A stretch of DNA of 64,000 nucleotides from a bacterium (GCA_019637795.1 JAHBUY010000001.1:1192221-1256220), one strand, 5' to 3'; numbered from the stretch's first letter, positions 1 to 8,750 are shown. Notes: generated from the letters alone by a model not told the origin. Program-made: numbers and translations.

Positions 1-1312
1 TGGGCGGCCGGTCGGCGGGGATGGCGCGCAGGCGCTCGCCGTCGAAGTCGATGACGTAGCGGAATCCACCGGGGACCGTGCCGTGGTCGCGGCGGGTCGC
101 CACCGTGCGCGCGCCGGGCGGCCGGCCGGGGTCGTTCATGTACCACGACAGCGTGTAGCCGAGCGCCAGCGACTTCCCGGGTTTGAGCGGCGTGTCGGGC
201 ACCCAGAAGGCGACGATGTTGTCGACCAGCTCGGACGTGGTGGGAATCTCCACCAGCTCGATGTGTCCATCGCCCCAGTCGCCGCGCGGCTGCACCCAGA
301 CGCTGGGGCGCAGCTCGGCGCGGGTCTCGATGTCCTGGTGGCTGGCGAAGTCGCGGTCGCGCTGGATCAGCCCGAAGCCGCGCGGGTTCCTGGTCGCGTA
401 GCTGCTGACGTTGATGCGGGTCGGGTTGTCCAGCGGCCGCCACAGCCACTCGCCGCTGTCGAAATGCACCAACAGGCCGTCCGAGTCGTGCACCTCGGGC
501 CGGAAGTCGTCGAAATGCCGGGTCGTGTTCTCGCCGAAGTAGAACATGCTGGTGAGCGGCGCGAGGCCGAGCTTGGCGACCTGCCGGCGCGGGAACAGCC
601 GCGCCTGCACGTCGACGGTGGTGGTGACGCCGGGGGTGATGTCGAAACGGTACGCGCCCGTGATGCTCTTGCTGTCCATGAGCGCGTAGACGACGACGTG
701 GTTGGCGTCCGGGGTCGGCGTCTGCAGCCAGTACTCGATGAACGCGGGGAACTCCTCGCCCGACGGCTCGACGGTGTCGATCGCCAGGCCGCGCGCCGAG
801 AGACCGTAGACGTTGTCGCGGCCGACGGCGCGGAAGTAGCTGGCGCCGAGGAAGACGATGACCTCGTCCAGGTAGTTGGGATTCTTGATCGGATAGTGGA
901 TGCGGAAGCCGGCGTAGCCGATGTCGGTGGGAATGCGGTCGGCGAACGTGTTCTTGCCGTAGTCGAAACGCTCGGGCGAGAACGGCACCGCGTGCACGCC
1001 GTCGGGATCGATGACGTTCATCTGCACGGTGCGGTCGTAATAGAGGCCGGGATGGAAGAACTGCACCTGGAAGGGCAGGTTCCGGTCGCGCCACAGGCTG
1101 TGGTCGGGGCGAAAGCGGATGTCGCGCCACTGGTCGTAGGTCATCGACCCGACGAGCATCCAGTCGGGCACCTTCTTCTGCTGGTTGGTGTAGGGCTCCG
1201 AGGCCAGCGACTCGGCGCGCGCGGCGACGTCGTTGAGGTCGAACGCATGGGCCGTGATCGGGACGAGGAGGAGGAACGTCGGCAGGCACAGGCAGCGAGC
1301 GATTCGGCGCAT
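1..1312 (-). CDS. opgG: Periplasmic glucan biosynthesis protein OpgG/MdoG, C-terminus cut by window edge
   Basis: Reading the minus strand from an ATG at 1312 gives an open frame that runs off the left edge, about 437 codons. It starts with a signal peptide (MRRIARCLCLPTFLLLVPITAH) and continues with OpgG-like blocks such as FDLNDVAARAESLA, TNQQKKVPDWM, NYLDEVIVFLGASYFRA and FYFGENTTRHFDDFRPEVHD. OpgG/OpgD proteins act in the periplasm on the backbone of osmoregulated periplasmic glucans. Family members are about 500 residues, so the last 60-90 residues lie outside the window. Whether an opgH glucosyltransferase follows downstream, as in gammaproteobacteria, cannot be seen. OpgG and OpgD are hard to separate by eye. 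Confidence 0.9.
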   Translation of the reverse strand, partial: MRRIARCLCLPTFLLLVPITAHAFDLNDVAARAESLASEPYTNQQKKVPDWMLVGSMTYDQWRDIRFRPDHSLWRDRNLPFQVQFFHPGLYYDRTVQMNVIDPDGVHAVPFSPERFDYGKNTFADRIPTDIGYAGFRIHYPIKNPNYLDEVIVFLGASYFRAVGRDNVYGLSARGLAIDTVEPSGEEFPAFIEYWLQTPTPDANHVVVYALMDSKSITGAYRFDITPGVTTTVDVQARLFPRRQVAKLGLAPLTSMFYFGENTTRHFDDFRPEVHDSDGLLVHFDSGEWLWRPLDNPTRINVSSYATRNPRGFGLIQRDRDFASHQDIETRAELRPSVWVQPRGDWGDGHIELVEIPTTSELVDNIVAFWVPDTPLKPGKSLALGYTLSWYMNDPGRPPGARTVATRRDHGTVPGGFRYVIDFDGERLRAIPADRPP

Positions 1313-1542
1313 GCGGGTAAAGGAGCGAACGGCCGCGAGCGCGTCAAGTTGCGGAGCCAGGCGACGCGGCGTGCCCGCCGCGCCCATCCATGGAGCGCGC
1401 GGCGGCGCGCGGTGCGGGCGGCCGCGGCGAACGGCCGGCAGGATCAGGCTCGGAGATGACGACCGACAGGCGACAGCCTGATATTTCTCTCACCACCCAC
1501 TTGCCAACTGCGCGCGCCGGCGTAGTTTAGCGTCACCGTGAG

Positions 1543-1556
1543 TGAATCACGATTCA
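1543..1556. promoter_or_regulatory. Perfect inverted repeat, putative operator
   Basis: TGAATC-AC-GATTCA is a perfect 6-2-6 inverted repeat ending 19 bases before the ATG of the small membrane protein at 1576. Its size and position suit a TetR-type or similar dimeric repressor. No regulator for it was identified. Confidence 0.4.
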
Positions 1557-1575
1557 TTGGAGTGTTGCTTATCTC

Positions 1576-1749
1576 ATGACTCTGCTGATTGGATGGCTCC
1601 TCGGCTCGAGCGCGCTGCCGGCCGGTCCGCTGGTGTGGATCCATGGCGGACTGGTCACGGCGGTGATTCTGACCGTACTCTTGCTGGCCACGATCGCCGT
1701 ATTGGCCTCGCAGCACGACGCCCGCAAGCCGGCGGCGCGTGCGGCGTGA
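1576..1749 (+). CDS. Small single-pass membrane protein, 57 aa
   Basis: This frame encodes 57 residues from ATG to TGA. It starts MTLLIGWLLGSSALPAG and has one clear hydrophobic helix at about residues 24-44 (GGLVTAVILTVLLLATIAVL), followed by a short basic, alanine-rich tail. It fills most of the gap between opgG and the thiolase gene. An inverted repeat sits 20 bases upstream, which supports a regulated gene. No family was recognised. The start could be questioned because no strong Shine-Dalgarno sequence is visible. Confidence 0.5.
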   Translation: MTLLIGWLLGSSALPAGPLVWIHGGLVTAVILTVLLLATIAVLASQHDARKPAARAA

Positions 1750-1923
1750 ATCTCGCGGGTCGGTTTCGACTGACCTGCGCAGCGGGGTGATGGTCCCCCC
1801 CTCACCCCGAGACAAGGGGCCGACCGGCGCCCACACCGGTCGGCCCACCCTTTCCCGTTGGGGGAGGCGTTTCAGCCGTCCGCCCCGGGCCGGGATCCAC
1901 CGCCGGCCGAGGGCTGACCGAGG

Positions 1924-3084
1924 CTAGTCGCGGCCGACGATGGCGATGCCGCAGGCCTGCGGCGCGCCGCCGATGTTGTGGCTGAGGGCGAGGCCGCTCT
2001 TGGTCTTGATCTGGCGGTCGCCGGCCTTGCCCTGCAACTGCTTGTAGTTCTCGTAGATCATGCGCACGCCGGTGGCGCCGGTGGGGTGGCCGAAGGTCTT
2101 GAGGCCGCCGTCGGTGTTGACCGGCAGCTCGCCGTCGAGCGCGAAGGTGCCGCTGGCGATGTGGTCCCGGGCCGCGCCCTTCTCGCACAGGCCGAGGTCC
2201 TCGTAGGTGAGCAGCTCGGTGAGGGTGAAGCAGTCGTGCACCTGGGCGACATCGAGCTGTTCGAAGGGATTGCTGATGCCGGCCTGGGCGTACGCCTGCT
2301 GCGCGGCGGAGACGGTCGGCTTCCAGCGCAGGAAGTCGAAGGCCGGATCGGTCTGCGGATTGGCCTCGAGCGAGATCGCCACCGCCTTCACCAGCACGTA
2401 GTCGTCGCGAAAGCGCTTGGCGAGCTCGCGCTTGGTGAGCACGGCGACGGCCGCGCCGTCGGATTGGGCGCAGCAGTCGTAGAGCCCGAAGGGCCAGGAG
2501 ATGATGGGCGCGTTCAGCGCCTCCTCGACCGAGATTTCCTTCTTCAGCATCGACTTCGGCGCCAGGGTGCCGTTGTGGTGGTTCTTCACCGCGATCTTCG
2601 CGAGGTCCTCGCGCGTCGCGCCGTAGGTCTCGAAGTAGCGGGCGGCGCAGAGCGAGAACCAGCCGGCGGGCGTCATCGGCAGGCCGCGCACGCCGGCGGT
2701 CTGGACGTTCGGACCCGACACGCCGCGGTCCTTCGGCTTGTCGAAGCCGACCACCAGCACGGTGTCGTAGAGGCCGCAGGCGATGGCGAAGACGCCGAAG
2801 CGGAAGGCGTCGGTGCCGGTGGCGCAGTAGTTCTGCGTCATGCTGACCGGCCGGCCGTACAGCTTGAGCGAATCCGCGACCTCCGCCGTACCGCGCGACG
2901 GGTACACGGCGCCGCAGAACACCGCCTCGATCTGCTCCTGCGGGTTCTCGATGCCGGCGTCCTGATAGGCCTCGAACGCCGCCTCGACGATCATGTCCTC
3001 GGGGGCCTTGTCCCAGTTCTCGCCGAACTTGCAGCACCCCATGCCGACGATGGCGACCTTGTCGCGAATGGCGTCTGGATTCAT
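1924..3084 (-). CDS. Thiolase-family protein (SCP-x / lipid-transfer thiolase type)
   Basis: The 386-residue protein has thiolase landmarks: nucleophile Cys87 in NYCATGTDAF, the TFGHPTGATG histidine loop near residue 335, and a final SHNIGGAPQACG segment with the second cysteine near 378. Such proteins cleave or form acyl-CoA thioesters in degradation of branched, steroid or aromatic acyl chains. It lies just downstream, on the same strand, of an HMG-CoA-synthase-like/DUF35 fusion. Thiolase-DUF35 pairing is a recurrent arrangement in which the DUF35 partner completes the active complex. The ATG at 3084 is preceded by a purine-rich GGAGCG. The substrate cannot be told. Confidence 0.85.
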   Translation of the reverse strand: MNPDAIRDKVAIVGMGCCKFGENWDKAPEDMIVEAAFEAYQDAGIENPQEQIEAVFCGAVYPSRGTAEVADSLKLYGRPVSMTQNYCATGTDAFRFGVFAIACGLYDTVLVVGFDKPKDRGVSGPNVQTAGVRGLPMTPAGWFSLCAARYFETYGATREDLAKIAVKNHHNGTLAPKSMLKKEISVEEALNAPIISWPFGLYDCCAQSDGAAVAVLTKRELAKRFRDDYVLVKAVAISLEANPQTDPAFDFLRWKPTVSAAQQAYAQAGISNPFEQLDVAQVHDCFTLTELLTYEDLGLCEKGAARDHIASGTFALDGELPVNTDGGLKTFGHPTGATGVRMIYENYKQLQGKAGDRQIKTKSGLALSHNIGGAPQACGIAIVGRD

Positions 3085-3120
3085 CGCTCGCTCCTGAAGG
3101 CTGTTCGCCAGGCCAAGCTG

Positions 3121-3162
3121 TTAGGCTGTTGGGGCCAGAGCTCTGAAACCCCAACAGCCTAA
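3121..3162. repeat. 14-bp perfect hairpin between two same-strand genes
   Basis: TTAGGCTGTTGGGG at 3121-3134 pairs perfectly with CCCCAACAGCCTAA at 3149-3162. The unit AACAGCCT recurs in tandem to about 3185. It lies between the stop of the DUF35-fusion gene and the start of the thiolase gene. There is no T-tract, so it may be a small palindromic repeat or an RNA-stabilising hairpin rather than a classical terminator. Confidence 0.6.
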
Positions 3163-3189
3163 CAGCCTCGCCTGCCTAACAGCCTCTGC

Positions 3190-4608
3190 TCATCTCACCG
3201 GCGTGCACTTCCAGAAGTAGTTCGGGGTGCCGCCGTACTCGTGGATCTTGCGGAAGGCGAACTCGACCGGCAGGTCGAGCTTCACTTCCTTGGCGTTGGC
3301 GTCGGTCATCTGCAGATAGAGCCGCGCCCCACCCTCGGCCTCGATCGTGGTCACGATCAGCGGCGGATCGGGACTGCCGGCGAAGAAGTCGAAGGTGTGC
3401 GACAGCACCCGGCCGGTCCGTTCGGCGAGCCGGATCTCGTCGAACTGGTCGCGCGCGTAGCAGGTGAAGCAGACGCGCTGAAATGGGAACTGCTCCTGGC
3501 CGCAGGTGCGACAGCGCTGCCCGTGCAGGCTGATGTCCTCCTGGCGGTCGCGGAAGTGCACCGTCGCCGAGACCCCCGCCCCGCCGCGACGGTCGAGCTC
3601 GCTCGGCTCGAGGTTCCGGTAGCGCAGGTACTTGTTGTAGTCGGTGAGCTCGCTGCGGCGCTCGAGATGCCAGCGCATGCCGCGCCGGTCGCTGAGGCCC
3701 TTCACCGCGTCGGTGACGCGCAGCGCCAGCGCGTCGGCGCCATCGCCGTAGCTCGCCACCAGCAGCGCGTCGCCGGGCTTCGCGTTCTCCAGCGCCGCCA
3801 CCAGCAGCATCGGCGCGAAGGCGGCGCCGGCATTGCCGAGACGGCCGAACAGCGGATCCTGCACCTGCGTCTTGGCATCGAAGCCGAGGGCACGCGCCGC
3901 GCCGGCGTGGCTGCGCGCATCCGGCCCGTACAACGCCGCCTTGGTGAAATCCTTCGCCGTCTTGCCGGTCTTGGCGTAGAGCCCCTTCACCGCTTCGACC
4001 AGGTTGTCGCGGTAGCCGTGCTCGACGACGAAGCGGTCCTCCCAGGAGCGGACGTACTTGTCGGAGTCGAGCCGCCAGATGTCGATGATCTCGTCGGCGA
4101 TGGTGTGCTGCGCCTCGATCTCGGCCGCGACCGCCTGGCCGCTCACCAACAGCGCCGCGGCGCCGTCGCCGGTGCTGCGCTCGAGCCCCGAACGCGGCGG
4201 CGCCGGCCGGCAGTCGGCGGCGAGCACCAGCACGTTGTCGGCGCTGCCCGCCTTCACCGCGTCGAGCGCCGCGCGCAGCGCCGTGGTGCCGGCGCGCAGC
4301 GAGCCGCCGAAGTCGGCGGTCGCCACCTCGCGCGGCAGGTCGAGCGCCTTGGTGATCAGGCTGGCGCCCTGCTTCTCCTTGTACGGGTGCGAGGTGGAGG
4401 CGAAGAGCACGCCGCCGACCGTGGCGCGATCGACGCCGCGCAGACAGTCGGTCGCCGCGGCGACCGCCATGGTCACCGCATCCTCGTCGAAGTTGGCCAC
4501 CGCCCGCTCCCCACTCCCCGCCCCCGCCTTGCGGCCGCCGCCGGAAATGGCCGCGAACTGCAGCCGCTGCATGGGGACGTAGGCCCCGAACGATCTGATC
4601 CCTGCCAT
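3190..4608 (-). CDS. HMG-CoA synthase/KAS III-like protein fused to a DUF35 zinc-ribbon/OB-fold domain
   Basis: This 472-residue protein has an N-terminal thiolase-fold half (MAGIRSFGAYVPMQRLQ; GRLGNAGAAFAPMLLVAAL; VASYGDGADAL) and a C-terminal DUF35 half. The DUF35 part has a four-cysteine zinc ribbon (CRTC and CFTC, about residues 364-382) and an OB fold. DUF35 proteins assist thiolases in acyl-CoA chemistry. Where HMG-CoA synthases carry the nucleophilic Cys, here the segment reads GGSLRAGTT with no Cys, so this half may be non-catalytic or may use a different mechanism. The adjacent thiolase gene is the likely partner. Confidence 0.8.
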   Translation of the reverse strand: MAGIRSFGAYVPMQRLQFAAISGGGRKAGAGSGERAVANFDEDAVTMAVAAATDCLRGVDRATVGGVLFASTSHPYKEKQGASLITKALDLPREVATADFGGSLRAGTTALRAALDAVKAGSADNVLVLAADCRPAPPRSGLERSTGDGAAALLVSGQAVAAEIEAQHTIADEIIDIWRLDSDKYVRSWEDRFVVEHGYRDNLVEAVKGLYAKTGKTAKDFTKAALYGPDARSHAGAARALGFDAKTQVQDPLFGRLGNAGAAFAPMLLVAALENAKPGDALLVASYGDGADALALRVTDAVKGLSDRRGMRWHLERRSELTDYNKYLRYRNLEPSELDRRGGAGVSATVHFRDRQEDISLHGQRCRTCGQEQFPFQRVCFTCYARDQFDEIRLAERTGRVLSHTFDFFAGSPDPPLIVTTIEAEGGARLYLQMTDANAKEVKLDLPVEFAFRKIHEYGGTPNYFWKCTPVR

Positions 4609-4784
4609 GTGCCCGCTATCCTTCGGACGGAGTGTGGGAGAACCGCTACTGCGCGGAACCTACCCGCGCCCCGCTCACGCGGTCAAGGGAGCCCAAACAA
4701 CCGTTTCAGGACTGACGGCCCGTCACACCGCGGATGGAGCCACGGGCGCTCTTCGCTGCCCGTGCCGCCGCGCGGGGATCCGCC

Positions 4785-5387
4785 TCAGTACTTTCTGAGC
4801 ACGGCCACGACGACGCCGCGCAGCTCGCAGTCCTTCTCCTTGAGGACGATCGGCTGCATGGCGTCGTTCGCCGGCTGGAGGCGGACGCGGCCCGGCCGGT
4901 CGCGGTAGAAGCGCTTGACCGTCGCCTCGCCGTCGACGACGGCGACCACGGTCTCGCCGTTGTCGGCGCTCGCCCGCTGCTCGACGACGATGTAGTCGCC
5001 GTCGAGGATGCCATCCTGGACCATCGAGCTGCCGACCACCTTGAGCACGAAGGTGTTCTGGCGCCGGATGAACTGCTCGGGGACGGCGATGTGGTCCGCG
5101 TCCTCGAGCGCCTCGATCGGTTGGCCGGCGGCGACGCGGCCGAGCAGCGGCAGGTCCACCGCGCCGCTGCCCCTGTTCCGCGGCACCAGCTCGATGGCGC
5201 GGCTGTGGTTCCAGGTGCGGCGGATCAGCCCCTTCGCTTCCAGGTTGGTGAGGTGCTTGTGGACCGTGGCGAGCGAGCTCAGCGTGAAGCGGGCGCCGAT
5301 CTCTTCCAGCGTCGGCGCGTAGCCGTGCTCGGCGATGTAGCCTTCGAGGTAGTCGAGCAACTCCTTCTGCCGCTTGGTGAGATACAC
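4785..5387 (-). CDS. lexA: LexA repressor
   Basis: The 200-residue protein starts at a GTG (5387) that gives the normal N-terminus VYLTKRQKELLDYLEGYI, a winged helix-turn-helix. The C-terminal S24 peptidase part has the autocleavage Ala-Gly (VAAGQP), the catalytic Ser in GSSMVQDG and the Lys in EATVKRF. LexA represses SOS genes and self-cleaves when RecA is activated. Longer upstream starts would add about 40 unrelated residues and run through the operator candidate, so they were rejected. No cell-division inhibitor or translesion gene is adjacent. Confidence 0.92.
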   Translation of the reverse strand: MYLTKRQKELLDYLEGYIAEHGYAPTLEEIGARFTLSSLATVHKHLTNLEAKGLIRRTWNHSRAIELVPRNRGSGAVDLPLLGRVAAGQPIEALEDADHIAVPEQFIRRQNTFVLKVVGSSMVQDGILDGDYIVVEQRASADNGETVVAVVDGEATVKRFYRDRPGRVRLQPANDAMQPIVLKEKDCELRGVVVAVLRKY

Positions 5388-5425
5388 GCTGGTCCGCCTT
5401 CCTGCCGATGGATAGCGAAAATATG

Positions 5426-5442
5426 GCGAATCCGCAATTCGC
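5426..5442. promoter_or_regulatory. lexA: Putative LexA autoregulatory operator
   Basis: GCGAAT-CCGCA-ATTCGC is a perfect 6-5-6 inverted repeat, 38 bases upstream of the lexA GTG. LexA genes are normally autoregulated, so this is the best SOS-box candidate. It does not match the CTG-N10-CAG type or the GAAC-N4-GTTC type. Confidence 0.45.
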
Positions 5443-5556
5443 GGCGGTCGCCCGGCTCCGCCAGTGACGCATCCAGCACCACGGCGAGGGTATTGGGGCG
5501 GGATCCAGGTCACGAACCCCGATCGGGGGTTGGTCCGGGAGCAACAATGCGGTAGC

Positions 5557-5581
5557 TATAATTTTGGAGTCACTCTAATTG
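5557..5581 (+). promoter_or_regulatory. -10 element and candidate operator of the TetR gene
   Basis: A perfect TATAAT (5557-5562) is followed by the near-palindrome TTGGAGT-C-ACTCTAA, which overlaps the presumed TTG start of the TetR gene at 5579. A repressor bound there would block its own promoter. The best upstream -35 candidate (TTGGTC at 5530) is spaced 21 bases away, longer than optimal. Confidence 0.4.
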
Positions 5582-6199
5582 ACCGTCGCAACAGTCGATG
5601 AATCGCGCCGCTCCCGGAAGCGGCATGCGACGCGGCGCCGCATCCTCGCGGCCGCGCGTGACCGCTTCGAGGCCCGCGGCCTGGAAGCGACCATGGGCGA
5701 GATCGCGGCGGCGGCCGACGTCGCCCCGGCGACGGTGTTCAATCACTTCCCGACCAAGTCGGCGGTACTCGAAGGCCTCGCCGCCGATCTGTTCGAGGCC
5801 ATTGCCGACGGCATCGCGGTCCAGCGCGCCGCCGGCGACTCGCTGCCGCAGCGCCTGGAGGCGCTGGCCGATGCGCTGGCGGCGGTGTTGGGCGACGCCT
5901 ACCGCCGGGTGCCGGACCTGCTGCGCCAGCTCGTGCAGGCGACCGCGCTCGACAACTATCGCGGCGCCGCGATGTCGCGCCTGCAGCGCGTGCTGTCGGC
6001 GTTCATCTACGACGGCCAGCAACGGGGCGAGATCCGCGCCGACGTCGACGCCGCGTACCTGGCGCTGACGGCGCGCGCCATGCTGCTCGCCGCCCTGCTC
6101 GCTTGGCTCGACGACCCTCGCTATCCGCTGGCGCCGCGCCTGCGGCAGACCACCACCCTCCTTCGCGACGCCCTGCGCCGCCCCAGCCCACAGGAGTAA
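5579..6199 (+). CDS. TetR-family transcriptional regulator
   Basis: This 206-residue protein has an N-terminal TetR helix-turn-helix: RRRILAAARDRFEARGLEAT, then EIAAAADVAPATVFNHFPTK at about residues 40-60. The rest is an all-helical ligand-binding domain. The assigned start is a TTG with GGAG nine bases upstream. The gene lies 5 bases before an aldehyde dehydrogenase on the same strand, so it probably controls that enzyme and itself. The ligand is unknown, but an aldehyde or an aldehyde precursor is a natural guess from the context. Confidence 0.88.
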   Translation: MTVATVDESRRSRKRHATRRRILAAARDRFEARGLEATMGEIAAAADVAPATVFNHFPTKSAVLEGLAADLFEAIADGIAVQRAAGDSLPQRLEALADALAAVLGDAYRRVPDLLRQLVQATALDNYRGAAMSRLQRVLSAFIYDGQQRGEIRADVDAAYLALTARAMLLAALLAWLDDPRYPLAPRLRQTTTLLRDALRRPSPQE

Positions 6200-6204
6200 T
6201 CGAG

Positions 6205-7611
6205 ATGTCCGACTTCACCATGACCATTGGCGGCCGGGCCGTGCCGGCCGTCGACACCTTCGAGGTCATCAACCCCGCCACCGGGGCCCCCTTCACGACC
6301 GCGCCCGAGTGCACCAAGGGCCAGCTCGACGCGGCGATGCAGGCGGCGGCCGAGGCTTATCGCGCCTGGCGGCGAGACGAGGACGCCCGCCGCGCGGCGC
6401 TGCAGCGCTGCGCCGCCGTCATCACCGAGCGCGCCGGCGAGCTGGCGCCGATCCTCACCCGGGAGCAGGGCAAGCCGCTGCCGCAGGCCTTCGCGGAGAT
6501 CATGGGCGCGGCGATGTGGTTCACCTACACGGCGACCCTGCAGTTGCCGGTCGAGGTGCTGCAGGACGACGCCGCGGCGCGCGTCGAGGTGCGCCGCCGG
6601 CCGCTCGGGGTCGTGGCGGCGATCACGCCGTGGAACTTCCCGCTCATCCTCGCCACCTGGAAGCTGGCCCCGGCGCTGCTGGCCGGCAACACGGTCGTCC
6701 TCAAGCCGTCGCCGTTCACGCCGCTGACGACGCTGAAGCTGGGCGAGCTGCTGCGCGACGTCGTCCCGGCCGGGGTCGTCAACGTCGTCTCCGGCGGCAA
6801 CGACCTCGGCGGCTGGATGACCACCCATCCGGTGCCGCGCAAGATCTCGTTCACTGGCTCGGTCGCCACCGGCAAGAAGGTCGCCGCGGCGGCGGCGCCG
6901 GACCTCAAGCGCGTCACCCTGGAGCTCGGCGGCAACGATCCAGCCATCGTGCTGCCGGACGCGAACCCGAAGGAGATCGCCAGCAAGCTGTTCTGGGGCG
7001 CCTTCCAGAACTGCGGCCAGGTGTGCAGCGCCATCAAGCGCGTCTACGCGCCGGCGGCGATGTACGACGCCCTGGTGGGCGAGCTGGCGGCCATCGCGCG
7101 CGGCGTCATCGTCGGCGACGGGCTGGCCGACGACAGCCAGCTCGGCCCCCTGAACAATCGCCCGCAGTTCGAGCGCGTGCAGGAGCTGGTCGAGGACGCC
7201 CGGAAGCACGGCGCCCGCATCGCCGCCGGTGGGGAGCCCCTGGGCGGCAACGGCTACTTCTACCGCCCGACGGTGGTGGCCGAGGTGTCGGACGGCGTCC
7301 GCCTGGTGGACGAGGAGCAGTTCGGCCCGGCGCTGCCGGTGATCGCCTACCAGCGCGTCGAGGACGCGATCGAGCGCGCCAACGCCACCCACTTCGGCCT
7401 CGGTGGCTCGGTGTGGTCGCGCGACACCGAACGCGCGGTCGAGGTCGCCAAGGAGCTCGAGTGCGGCACCGCCTGGGTGAACCAGCACCTCGAGCTGTCG
7501 CCGGCGACGCCGTTCGGCGGCGCCAAGTGGTCCGGCATCGGCGTCGAGAACGGCCCCTGGGGCCTCTACGGCTTCACCGAGCTGCAGACGGTCAACGTCG
7601 CTCGCGGATGA
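6205..7611 (+). CDS. NAD(P)-dependent aldehyde dehydrogenase
   Basis: The 468-residue protein belongs to the aldehyde dehydrogenase superfamily. It shows the PWNFP motif (ITPWNFPLILATWK), the catalytic Glu in TLELGGNDPAIV and the catalytic Cys in QNCGQVCSAIK, and the usual C-terminal block LSPATPFGGAKWSGIG. It oxidises aldehydes to acids in the cytoplasm. A CAGGAG ribosome site lies 8 bases before the ATG, and the TetR gene ends 5 bases upstream, so the two form an operon. The length and motifs are normal. Substrate range cannot be inferred. Confidence 0.93.
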   Translation: MSDFTMTIGGRAVPAVDTFEVINPATGAPFTTAPECTKGQLDAAMQAAAEAYRAWRRDEDARRAALQRCAAVITERAGELAPILTREQGKPLPQAFAEIMGAAMWFTYTATLQLPVEVLQDDAAARVEVRRRPLGVVAAITPWNFPLILATWKLAPALLAGNTVVLKPSPFTPLTTLKLGELLRDVVPAGVVNVVSGGNDLGGWMTTHPVPRKISFTGSVATGKKVAAAAAPDLKRVTLELGGNDPAIVLPDANPKEIASKLFWGAFQNCGQVCSAIKRVYAPAAMYDALVGELAAIARGVIVGDGLADDSQLGPLNNRPQFERVQELVEDARKHGARIAAGGEPLGGNGYFYRPTVVAEVSDGVRLVDEEQFGPALPVIAYQRVEDAIERANATHFGLGGSVWSRDTERAVEVAKELECGTAWVNQHLELSPATPFGGAKWSGIGVENGPWGLYGFTELQTVNVARG

Positions 7612-7678
7612 GCCGCCCGCGCGCGGCCGTCAGCCGTCCGTCGCTCGCGCCTGGCTGACGGCTGGCCGCGGATCGCGT

Positions 7679-8614
7679 TCAGTCATCGGCGCTGTCCGCG
7701 ATCTCCGGCAACAACAGCGACGCGATCACCGACAGCAGCAACACGCCCGCCACGACGGCCAGCGAGGAGCCGATCGGGATCTGGATCCATTTGGCGATCA
7801 GCATCTTGGTGCCGACGAACACCAGGACCACGGAGAGGCCGATCTGCAGGAAGCGGAACGTGCCGATGATCCCGGCGAGCAGGAAGTACAGCGAGCGCAG
7901 GCCGAGGATGGCGCAGATGTTGGAAGTGTAGATGAGAAACGGGTCGGTGGTGACGGCGAAGATCGCCGGAATCGAGTCGATCGCGAAGATGAGATCGGTC
8001 GTCTCCACCATCACCAGCACCACCAGCAGCGGCGTCGCGATGTAACGCCGCGTGCGGCCGGCCGGCGCCCTGACGATGAAGCGCTGGCCGTGGTAGCGCT
8101 TGGTCACCGGCACGAAGCGGCGAATGAGTCGCACCACCGGATTCGCCGAGACCTCGATGCCCTCCTCGCCGGCGAAGGCCATGCGGACGCCGGTGAACAC
8201 GAGGAACGCCCCGAACAGATAGAGCACCCACTCGAAGCGATGGATCAGCCAGGTCCCGGCGCCGATCATGGTGCCGCGCAGGATCAGCGCCCCGAGCACG
8301 CCCCAGAAGAGGATCCGGTGCTGGTACCGCTTCGGCACCGAGAAGTAGGAGAAGATCAGGACGAAGACGAAGATGTTGTCGACCGACAGCGCCTGTTCGA
8401 TCAGGTAGCCGGTGAGGAACTGCAGGGCCGGTTCGACGCCCATGAAGCGGGCGATGGCCAGGCAGAGCAGCAGCGACGCGCTCACCCAGGTGATCGTCCA
8501 GCCCGCCGCCTCGCGGACGCTGACCTCGTGGGCGTGGCGATGGAAGATGCCGAGGTCGATCGCCAGCATCGTGAACACGGCGGCGTGAAAGGCGACCCAC
8601 ACCCAGATCGGCAC
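7679..8614 (-). CDS. TerC/Alx-family integral membrane protein
   Basis: This 311-residue protein has about eight or nine hydrophobic helices and the TerC signatures EQALSVDNIFVFVLIFSYF and ETTDLIFAIDSIPAIFAVT, whose acidic residues inside membrane helices are conserved. TerC/Alx proteins export or handle metal ions, notably Mn2+ in Alx and MntP-related systems, and are sometimes linked to tellurite resistance. No other ter gene is nearby, so a metal homeostasis role is more likely than tellurite resistance. A hairpin repeat separates it from the upstream ViaA-like gene. Confidence 0.9.
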   Translation of the reverse strand: MPIWVWVAFHAAVFTMLAIDLGIFHRHAHEVSVREAAGWTITWVSASLLLCLAIARFMGVEPALQFLTGYLIEQALSVDNIFVFVLIFSYFSVPKRYQHRILFWGVLGALILRGTMIGAGTWLIHRFEWVLYLFGAFLVFTGVRMAFAGEEGIEVSANPVVRLIRRFVPVTKRYHGQRFIVRAPAGRTRRYIATPLLVVLVMVETTDLIFAIDSIPAIFAVTTDPFLIYTSNICAILGLRSLYFLLAGIIGTFRFLQIGLSVVLVFVGTKMLIAKWIQIPIGSSLAVVAGVLLLSVIASLLLPEIADSADD

Positions 8615-8670
8615 GCCCCGTGCGTAGCAGACCCCCGCGGGCCGGTGAACTGCGAGAAGAGAAAGGCCCC

Positions 8671-8741
8671 TTCACCGCAGAGGCGCAGCGGCCGCGTCGT
8701 CGATCGGCGGCGGCTCGGCGTCTCCGCGTCTCCGCGGTGAA
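8671..8741. repeat. Imperfect palindromic intergenic repeat, REP-like
   Basis: TTCACCGCAGAGGCGCAG at 8671 pairs with CTCCGCGTCTCCGCGGTGAA, ending at 8741. A related palindrome with the same CACCG-C-GAG-CGC core is at 18664-18738. Two copies in intergenic gaps suggest a dispersed palindromic repeat family, and each could also act as a transcription or RNA-stability hairpin. Confidence 0.55.
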
Positions 8742-8750
8742 TTCCCGGTC

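Noticed and set aside
7679..8614. TerC protein as part of a tellurite-resistance operon
   Set aside because: No terZABDEF or other ter genes flank it, so only the Alx/TerC family call is supported.
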